A stretch of DNA of 59,767 bases from Macromonas nakdongensis (GTDB taxonomy: Bacteria > Pseudomonadota > Gammaproteobacteria > Burkholderiales > Burkholderiaceae_C), in assembly GCF_002837145.1 (NCBI RefSeq), contig NZ_NWMV01000057.1, positions 1-59,767 on the forward strand, in the 5' to 3' direction. Below, one piece after another: positions 52,715 to 59,767 of the stretch. Both the position numbers and the translations under genes were made by a program. Every line of letters begins with the position of its first letter. Position 1 is the first letter of the stretch. Below the pieces are notes generated by a model. The model searched no databases. It was given only the letters and a program-made list of their open reading frames with translations, and had not been told where the DNA came from.

Positions 52715-52758
52715 AATTAGAAAGCCAGCAAACCTTTCAGTTTGCTGGCTTTCTAATT
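52715..52758. terminator. Perfect 19-bp palindromic hairpin at the insert/glnS junction
   Basis: A 19-base arm (52715-52733) is followed by the loop CTTTCA and an exact reverse-complement arm (52740-52758). The stem core is AAAGCCAGCAAAC/GTTTGCTGGCTTT flanked by A/T pairs, giving A/T-rich tails on each side. It lies between the convergent DUF3732 and glnS genes and can terminate both. Its perfection is unusual, and it could instead mark the end of the insert. Confidence 0.8.
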
Positions 52759-52773
52759 GATATTCTGAAGCTA

Positions 52774-54624
<1,851 letters not shown>

Positions 54625-54819
54625 GACGGAATTCTAGGCCTTGCGGCAGGGTGGGCCGGGGCTGTTGCACGGGGGGCCGACGCCGGCCCGGGGGTGTGGC
54701 GTTCGGGGGCAGCGTGTGCCGAAATGTGTCACGCAGGAGACAGTGATCGTCTGCTTGCGCGTTGCCGGGCGACTTTTGCGGCCGGTGGCAGCGCAGGCAC
54801 GGCATTTGCCCAAGGGAGC

Positions 54820-54838
54820 CGCCACCCTTTTGGTGGCG
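54820..54838 (+). promoter_or_regulatory. Hairpin in the porin 5' leader
   Basis: CGCCACC-CTTTT-GGTGGCG, a 7-bp stem, ends 9 bases before the GGAG Shine-Dalgarno (54848-54851) of the porin. It may affect mRNA stability or small-RNA access, as in other porin leaders. Confidence 0.45.
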
Positions 54839-54860
54839 ATACACACTGGAGACACGCAAA

Positions 54861-55898
54861 ATGAACAAGCGATGAATTGCCCTGGCCTCGTTGGCCCTGG
54901 TTTCGGGCCTGGCGGCGGCCCAAAGTACCGTGACGCTGTACGGCAACATGGACCTGGGTTTGATGGTCAACAGCAAGACCGCGGCCGGCACTTCTTCTAC
55001 CTCCCTGGACAGCGGTGGCATTTCTCCCAGCATCTGGGGCCTGCGCGGCACCGAAGACCTGGGCAGCGGCCTGAAGGTGAGCTTCAACCTGGAAGGCCAC
55101 CTGAACCCCGACACCGGCACCAACGTGGGCGGGCTGTTCCGCCGCCAGTCCAACCTGGTGGTGTCGTCCAACGACTGGGGCTCCGTCACCATCGGCAACC
55201 AGTACAGCCCCGCCATTCTGGCTTTCGCGGCGACCGAGCCGCGCGGCCTGCGCGAGAACTTCTCGGGCCTGTACCACTGGGCTTTCAACTCCGACACGAA
55301 CGGCCTGAACGGCAACGACGACGTGGGCGTGTTCCTGCAGAACGCCATTTCTTACAGCAACAACTTTGGCCCGGTCAAGCTGGCCGCCGGTTACGGCCTG
55401 AAAGAGAACGTCGGTTCCGTGCTGTCCTTGGGCGCCACCTACACCGGCCCGGTCACCCTGTCGGCGGCTTACCAAAGCGCCAACAGCTCTGCCACCGGCA
55501 ACCGCGCCAATTCCCTCTACACCCTGGGTGCTGCCTATGCCATGGGCGACCTGACCGCCAAGGTCAACTACCTGCGCGGCAAGAACCAGAACCTCGCGCA
55601 AGTGCAGACCAGCGACGTGGGCGTGGTCGGCCTGGGCCTGGACTGGAAAACCTCCGCCAACAACACGGTGCTGGCGGCCCTGTACCTGGGCAAGGACAAA
55701 GACAACGCCGCGGACAAGACCAACACCTTCATCCTGGGCAACGAATACGCCCTGTCCAAGCGCACCACCGCGTACGGCCAGGTCGCGTTCATCAACGCCA
55801 AGGCCGGCGCCACCGCCAAGACCTCTGCCACGCTGACCCCCGGCATGGCGGGTGAAACGACCACCCAGTTGAACGTGGGCATCAAGCACGCGTTCTGA
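54861..55898 (+). CDS. Gram-negative porin with an in-frame TGA in the signal peptide
   Basis: From the expected ATG 54861, with GGAG 9 bases upstream, translation reads MNKR then TGA (54873-54875) then IALASLALVSGLAAAQ and a complete mature porin. The 16-stranded general-porin features are present: STVTLYGNMDLGLMVNSKT start, GLRGTEDLGSGLKVSFNLE, and IKHAF with the C-terminal Phe needed for outer-membrane assembly. The mature part has no other break. Alternative starts after the stop (ATT 54876, TTG 54891) would lose the basic n-region of the signal. A recent nonsense mutation, a sequencing error (TGG or TTA expected) or readthrough are the options. A terminator follows. Confidence 0.75.
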
Positions 55899-55917
55899 CC
55901 GGCCTTGGCTTGAAGCG

Positions 55918-55947
55918 CAGCGGGTCCGCCGGTCGGTGGACCCGCTG
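55918..55947 (+). terminator. Terminator-like hairpin after the porin
   Basis: CAGCGGGTCC (55918-55927), a 10-base loop, GGACCCGCTG (55938-55947), then TTGCGTTTG. A 10-bp perfect stem with a weak T-rich tail, 20 bases after the porin stop. Confidence 0.6.
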
Positions 55948-56081
55948 TTGCGTTTGTGGGGGGCGTCTGCCCCCCGGGTTACGGTTGGATACGTTCTTCA
56001 CATTTGCGACGCCCTGGTAACCGGGTTTCGGGGCTGTAATCCCCCCATCGGCCCTTGGGGCTGCTTGAACAGGAGCTGCAA

Positions 56082-56495
56082 ATGTTTTCTTCGGCAAAAA
56101 CCTTGGGCCTGCGTTGGACGCGGACCCGCCGTGCAGCGGGCGTGCTGGTGGCCGGTGTGGCCGGGCTGTTGTGGTCGGCGCAGTCGGCGCAGGCGGCCGA
56201 TGTGTACTGGTCGATCGGTGTGCACCAGCCTGGCGTGCACGTGGGCGTGAGCAACGGGCCGCGCGTGGTGTACGGCCCGCCCCCGGTGGTGGTGTACGCG
56301 CCGCCGGTGTACCGTGCCGGCTGGGCGCCCCCCGGGCACGGCAAGCATTGGCACAAACACCACGACCGCCACCGCCACTGGCGCGACGACGACCGCCGCC
56401 ACGACCGCTATGACCGGTACGGCCGTGATGAGCGTTGGGGCGACCGCGACGACCGGCACGAGCGCTGGGACGATCGCCGCGACCACCGCCGTTGA
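56082..56495 (+). CDS. Exported His/Asp/Arg-rich low-complexity protein
   Basis: The 137-residue protein has a signal peptide (RRAAGVLVAGVAGLLWSAQSA, cleavage near AQA-AD ~40). It is followed by VYWSIGVHQPGVHVGVSNGP, a Pro/Val/Tyr-rich stretch (VVYGPPPVVVYAPPVY) and a tail (~90-137) almost entirely His, Asp, Arg and Trp (HWHKHHDRHRHWRDDDRRH). It resembles periplasmic YXWGxW/Gly-Pro-Tyr-type hypotheticals of Burkholderiales; metal or anionic-surface binding is a guess. AGGAG (56071-56075) supports the start. It precedes uppP. Confidence 0.72.
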   Translation: MFSSAKTLGLRWTRTRRAAGVLVAGVAGLLWSAQSAQAADVYWSIGVHQPGVHVGVSNGPRVVYGPPPVVVYAPPVYRAGWAPPGHGKHWHKHHDRHRHWRDDDRRHDRYDRYGRDERWGDRDDRHERWDDRRDHRR

Positions 56496-56511
56496 GCCGG
56501 GGTGAAGCCAC

Positions 56512-56517
56512 TACACT
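56512..56517 (+). promoter_or_regulatory. Candidate -10 box of uppP
   Basis: TACACT (four of six) lies 27 bases upstream of the uppP ATG, in the gap after the preceding stop. The -35 is weak (TTGAGC at non-optimal spacing). Confidence 0.3.
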
Positions 56518-56544
56518 CGGGGGTTTTGTGCCCAAGCCCCTGAC

Positions 56545-57369
56545 ATGGATCTGATGCTGTTGCTCAAGGCCGCCCTGATGGGGGTGGTCGAGGGCCTGAC
56601 CGAATTTCTCCCCATTTCGTCCACCGGACACCTGATCCTGGCCGGCTCGCTGCTCGGTTTCCACGACGAGCGTGCCAAGGTGTTCGAGATCGCCATCCAG
56701 ACCGGCGCCATCCTGGCGGTGATCATCGTGTACTGGCAGCGCATCCGCGCCACCGTGGTCGGGCTGCCGACCCAGCGCCAGGCGCAGCGCTTCACCCTCA
56801 ACGTGCTCATCGGCTTTGTGCCCGCGGTGCTGCTGGGGCTGTTGCTGGGCAAGGCCATCAAGGCGCACCTGTTCACGCCCATGGTGGTGGCCACCACCTT
56901 CGTGGTGGGCGGGCTGGTCATTCTGTGGGCGGAGCGCCGCCCGGCGTCGGCCACGCGCATCGCCAATGTGGACGACATGACCCCGTTGGACGCGCTGAAG
57001 GTGGGCCTGGCGCAGTGCCTGGCCATGGTGCCGGGCACCAGCCGCAGTGGGGCCACCATCATTGGGGGCATGTTGCTGGGCCTGTCGCGCAAGGCGGCCA
57101 CCGATTTCAGCTTTTTCCTGGCCATTCCCACGCTGATCGGGGCCGGGGCCTACAGCCTGTACAAGGACCGTGCTTTGCTGTCGCTGGCGGACGCGCCGAT
57201 GTTCGCCGTCGGCCTGCTGTTCTCCTTCCTGAGCGCCTGGGTCTGCGTGCGCTGGCTGCTGCGCTACGTGGCCAGCCACTCCTTCGTGCCCTTTGCCTGG
57301 TACCGCATCGCTTTCGGGGGTCTGATTTTCCTGACCTCGACCCTGGGCTGGGTGGACTGGGCGGCCTGA
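56545..57369 (+). CDS. uppP: Undecaprenyl-diphosphatase
   Basis: The 274-residue polytopic inner-membrane enzyme (BacA/UppP) dephosphorylates undecaprenyl pyrophosphate to recycle the cell-wall lipid carrier and gives bacitracin tolerance. Visible: [20 protein letters not shown] (~13-32, Glu-rich motif 1), the [18 protein letters not shown] block (~164, motif 2 with Ser/Arg) and about eight hydrophobic segments. Typical length. Convergent with the hydrolase gene. Confidence 0.95.
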   Translation: MDLMLLLKAALMGVVEGLTEFLPISSTGHLILAGSLLGFHDERAKVFEIAIQTGAILAVIIVYWQRIRATVVGLPTQRQAQRFTLNVLIGFVPAVLLGLLLGKAIKAHLFTPMVVATTFVVGGLVILWAERRPASATRIANVDDMTPLDALKVGLAQCLAMVPGTSRSGATIIGGMLLGLSRKAATDFSFFLAIPTLIGAGAYSLYKDRALLSLADAPMFAVGLLFSFLSAWVCVRWLLRYVASHSFVPFAWYRIAFGGLIFLTSTLGWVDWAA

Positions 57370-57405
57370 ACGGCTGGGGCCCACCGCGCGGCGCCGGGCC
57401 GCGTT

Positions 57406-58281
57406 TCAGCCGGCGAAGCTGCGCAGCGCCCGGTCGATGGCGGCGGCCGTTTCCCGCGGTTTTTCCATGGGGAAGAGGTGGCTGCCTTCGACCATTTGCA
57501 GCCGGTCCGACGGGCTGCGCCCCACCAGCTTGTGCGTCATGGCCATGCCGACCTGCTTCATTTCGGCCGACTGCGTGCCGCCGACGAAGGCCACCGGGCA
57601 GGCCAGCGGGTGCCGGCGCAGCAGGCGGTCCAGGTTGTGCGGCAGGGTGTTGTAGATGGCGGTTTCCACGTCGCGGTCGAAGCTGAGCACGCGCTGCACG
57701 CCCTGGGCGGTGGCTTCGTCGTGGGTGCCGTGGGCGATGTAGTCCTGCAGCACCTGCGGGTCCCAGGCGGCAAAGCTGCGCTTGTGGGCAAAGTGTTCCA
57801 GCGCCGCCTGGGCGCTGGGCCAGCGGTTGCGCCGTTTGCGGCTGACCTGGCCGGGCGACAGGGCGCCGATGAGCCGGGTCTGCTTGACCGCCTGCAGCGC
57901 CTTGGCGCGCCAGCCGCCCAGCACGGGCGAGTCCAGCATGACCACGCCGGCCACCGGCCGACCGGCCAGTTGCGGGTGTCGGGCCGCGCACATCAGGCTG
58001 AGGAAGCCGCCCAGCGAATGGCCCACCAGGTAGAGCGGGCCGGGCGCGTGGGCGGCGCACTGGGTGTCGGCAAAGTCGGCCAGTTGCTGCACCAGGTGCG
58101 GCCAGTTGCTGGTGACGGGGTAGCGCGGGTCGTGCCCGAACCGGTCCACCGCCTGGAGGTGGTAGCCGCGTGCCCGCAGGCTGCGGAACAGCACGCCGTA
58201 GGTGGCCGACGGGAAGCTGTTGCCGTGCGAAAACACCACCGTGGGGTGGTGCGGGGCGGGCGCGGCGCTGGCGGGGGCCAT
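57406..58281 (-). CDS. Alpha/beta-hydrolase
   Basis: The 291-residue hydrolase has HPTVVFSHGNSFPSATYG (oxyanion loop, ~14-31), a Ser nucleophile in LVGHSLGGFLSLM (~92), an acid around the AFVGGTQSAEM region (~240) and a catalytic His in VEGSHLFPMEKP (~265). The start ATG 58281 shares one base with the stop of the preceding Anbu gene (TGATG), so the two are coupled. It does not resemble the usual Anbu partners. Substrate unknown. Confidence 0.88.
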   Translation of the reverse strand: MAPASAAPAPHHPTVVFSHGNSFPSATYGVLFRSLRARGYHLQAVDRFGHDPRYPVTSNWPHLVQQLADFADTQCAAHAPGPLYLVGHSLGGFLSLMCAARHPQLAGRPVAGVVMLDSPVLGGWRAKALQAVKQTRLIGALSPGQVSRKRRNRWPSAQAALEHFAHKRSFAAWDPQVLQDYIAHGTHDEATAQGVQRVLSFDRDVETAIYNTLPHNLDRLLRRHPLACPVAFVGGTQSAEMKQVGMAMTHKLVGRSPSDRLQMVEGSHLFPMEKPRETAAAIDRALRSFAG

Positions 58282-59108
58282 CAGACCAGTTTTTCCTGGG
58301 CGTTGGTGATTTTTTTCAGGGGGCGGTGGCGGCCGGGCACGTCCATGAGCGGGTGCGGGCTGGCGCTGCCGTCCCAGGCCGGGTCCTCGATGCTGTCGAA
58401 CACCTCGCGCAGCTTCTGGCCCCAGGTGCTGTGCAGCATGCGCAGGTAGGGGTTCTGCTCGTCGATGCAGACCACCCGGTCGCTGGCCAGGCGGTCGGCT
58501 TCGTACACCGCCATGTCCAGCGGCAGGCCCACCGACAGGTTGGACTTGAGCGTGGAGTCCATGGAGATGAGCGCGCACTTGGCGGCTTCGTCCAGCGGGG
58601 TGTCGGGGGTGATGACGCGGTCGAGCACCGGCTTGCCGTACTTGCTTTCGCCGATCTGGAAGAAGGGCGTTTCGGGCGTGGCTTCGATGAAGTTGCCGGG
58701 CGAGTAGATCTGGAACAGGCGCATGCCCTCACCGGCGATCTGGCCGCCCAGGATCATGCTGACGTTGAAGTCCACGCCCGAGCGCTTGAGGGCCTCGCCG
58801 TCGCGCTGGTAGACGTGGCGCACCGCCGCGCCGAGCACGCGGGCCACGTCGAACATGCTGCGTGCGTTCCAAATGGTCAGGGGTTCGCCGCCTTCGGCAT
58901 CGGGGATTTTTTCGACCTGCAGGATTTCTCGGATGGACTGCGAGATGCTGAGGTTGCCGGCCGAGAGCAGGCACATGAAGCGATCGCCCGGCTTTTCGTA
59001 GACGATCATCTTGCGGAAGGTGCTGATCTGGTCGAGTCCGGCGTTGGTGCGGGAGTCGGACAGGAAGACCATGCCGGCTTTGATTTTGACAGCGACGCAG
59101 TAGGTCAT
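58281..59108 (-). CDS. Anbu-type proteasome-like peptidase (bacterial proteasome homologue)
   Basis: The 275-residue protein belongs to the Ntn-hydrolase proteasome/HslV fold. It begins M-TYCVAVKIKAG: the Thr after Met would be the N-terminal nucleophile. It then has VFLSDSRTNAGLDQISTFRK (~16-35), typical of the Anbu (ancestral beta subunit) family, and FQIGESKYGKPVLDRV (~160). Later blocks (SMDSTLKSNLSVGLPLDM) also match. ATG 59108 exposes Thr2. Anbu genes usually sit with alpha-E, ATP-grasp and transglutaminase-like partners; here it is coupled only to an alpha/beta-hydrolase gene. Confidence 0.9.
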   Translation of the reverse strand: MTYCVAVKIKAGMVFLSDSRTNAGLDQISTFRKMIVYEKPGDRFMCLLSAGNLSISQSIREILQVEKIPDAEGGEPLTIWNARSMFDVARVLGAAVRHVYQRDGEALKRSGVDFNVSMILGGQIAGEGMRLFQIYSPGNFIEATPETPFFQIGESKYGKPVLDRVITPDTPLDEAAKCALISMDSTLKSNLSVGLPLDMAVYEADRLASDRVVCIDEQNPYLRMLHSTWGQKLREVFDSIEDPAWDGSASPHPLMDVPGRHRPLKKITNAQEKLV

Positions 59109-59168
59109 GGGGTTGGGGGCGTGTGGGGCAAAACCGGTCGATGCTAGCAGACGGCGTGGGGCCAAGGC

Positions 59169-59767
59169 TTACAGCCCTTCGGCCAGGCCGCCGGCGCGCA
59201 GGGTGCGGCGTTCCACCGCCGCTTGCCAGACGCTGGCCGGGCCGCTGTGGACCAGGCTGAGGCAGTTTTTGCCGCGGGTGATGCCGGTGTAGACCAGCTC
59301 GCGCGTGAGCACGGGGCTGGGGTGTTCGGGCAGCACCAGGGCCGCGTGGGCGAATTCCGAGCCCTGCGATTTGTGCACGGTGAGCGCGAACACCGTTTCC
59401 ACCGCGTTCAGGCGGCTCGGCAGCACCCAGCGCACGCCGGGCTGGCCGTCGGCGCTGGGGAAGGCGACGCGGCGCGTCCAGCCGCCCACGGCGGGGTCGG
59501 GGTGGGGCACTTCCAGGGTGATGCCGATGTCGCCGTTCATCAGGCCCAGGGCGTGTTCGTTGCGGGTGACCAGCACCGGGCGGCCGGGGTACCAGCCGGT
59601 GGGGGTGTCGAGGCAGCCGGCCTGGTGCAGCCAGTGGGCGATGCGCTGATTCAGGCCGGCGACGCCCCAGGGGCCCTGGCGCAGGGCGCACAGGACCTGG
59701 AAGCGGGTGTGCGCGGCCAGCACCTGCTCGGCCCAGGCGTCGAAGGCGCCCGGGGCAGCGTCCAGCG
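59169..59767 (-). CDS. recD: RecD, exodeoxyribonuclease V alpha subunit, 3' part
   Basis: The frame is open to the window edge (59767) and ends at 59169. The visible 199 residues form the RecD C-terminal helicase region: QVLCALRQGPWGVAGLNQRI, RPVLVTRNEHALGLMNGDIG (motif IV/nucleotide loop) and FALTVHKSQGSEFAHAALVL (motif V). ELVYTGITRGKNCLSLV is motif VI. It belongs to the RecBCD DNA-repair complex; recB and recC would be upstream, outside the window. Confidence 0.92.
   Translation of the reverse strand, partial: LDAAPGAFDAWAEQVLAAHTRFQVLCALRQGPWGVAGLNQRIAHWLHQAGCLDTPTGWYPGRPVLVTRNEHALGLMNGDIGITLEVPHPDPAVGGWTRRVAFPSADGQPGVRWVLPSRLNAVETVFALTVHKSQGSEFAHAALVLPEHPSPVLTRELVYTGITRGKNCLSLVHSGPASVWQAAVERRTLRAGGLAEGL

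Noticed and set aside
54872-55855. Frame starting at ATG 54872 as the real gene in the porin region
   Set aside because: It yields a Gly/Gln/Arg-rich product with no family, whereas the adjacent frame encodes a complete porin.

Overview
The window is a 59.8-kb stretch of a very GC-rich chromosome, about 70% GC judged by eye. The organism is most likely a betaproteobacterium of the order Burkholderiales, close to the Comamonadaceae. I infer this from the porin ending in Phe, the intracellular Cys-type PHA depolymerase, the YihY, DUF2069 and DUF2322 families, the BMP-type nucleoside transporter next to xdhAB, and the preference for GTG and TTG starts. No rRNA, IS element, integrase or CRISPR array is visible. 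The only tRNA is tRNA-Ser(UGA). No gene-free stretch exceeds 300 bases.

Layout. 1-11.4 kb: end of a thiolase, a nitroreductase, tRNA-Ser, a FeeM-like N-acyl amino acid synthase, a 7TM-GGDEF-EAL protein, DinG helicase, hydroxypyruvate isomerase, a second GGDEF-EAL protein and a small Cys-rich protein. 11.5-24.4 kb: a purine block with xdhAB divergent from a LysR gene that overlaps a nucleoside ABC transporter (ATPase, two permeases, BMP lipoprotein). A Rieske oxygenase, an adenine deaminase, dcd and a cupin follow. 24.5-39.2 kb: housekeeping and metabolic genes (thyA, DUF2069, yihY, metY, CBS protein, phaZ, GST, cupin, aroC, MFS, EamA) plus a very large ammonium-transporter-PAS-GGDEF-EAL fusion. 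39.3-42.8 kb: a minus-strand operon holding a periplasmic binding protein, a Rieske oxygenase, two half-size YeeE/YedE membrane proteins and aroQ, with a divergent LysR. 43.9-49 kb: selO, DUF2322, an exported Tgl-like transglutaminase and a NERD-UvrD helicase.

49.03-52.71 kb is a sharply AT-richer insert. It holds three translationally coupled genes that I recognise as an ABC three-component (ABC-3C) conflict system: a nuclease-like effector with the ABC-3C C-terminal domain, a middle component, and a DUF3732 ABC ATPase. It ends at a perfect 19-bp palindrome in front of glnS. 52.8-59.8 kb: glnS, a porin with an in-frame TGA in its signal peptide, a His/Asp/Arg-rich exported protein, uppP, an alpha/beta hydrolase, an Anbu proteasome-like peptidase and the 3' part of recD.

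Main themes. (1) Purine uptake and catabolism: transporter, adenine deaminase, xanthine dehydrogenase and possibly an oxygenase. (2) Dense c-di-GMP signalling: three GGDEF-EAL proteins, one fused to an ammonium transporter that keeps its pore residues. (3) A horizontally acquired defence candidate beside a NERD helicase. (4) Several uncommon enzymes (Tgl-like, Anbu, FeeM-like). Functions are read from motifs and family memory; no database search was run.
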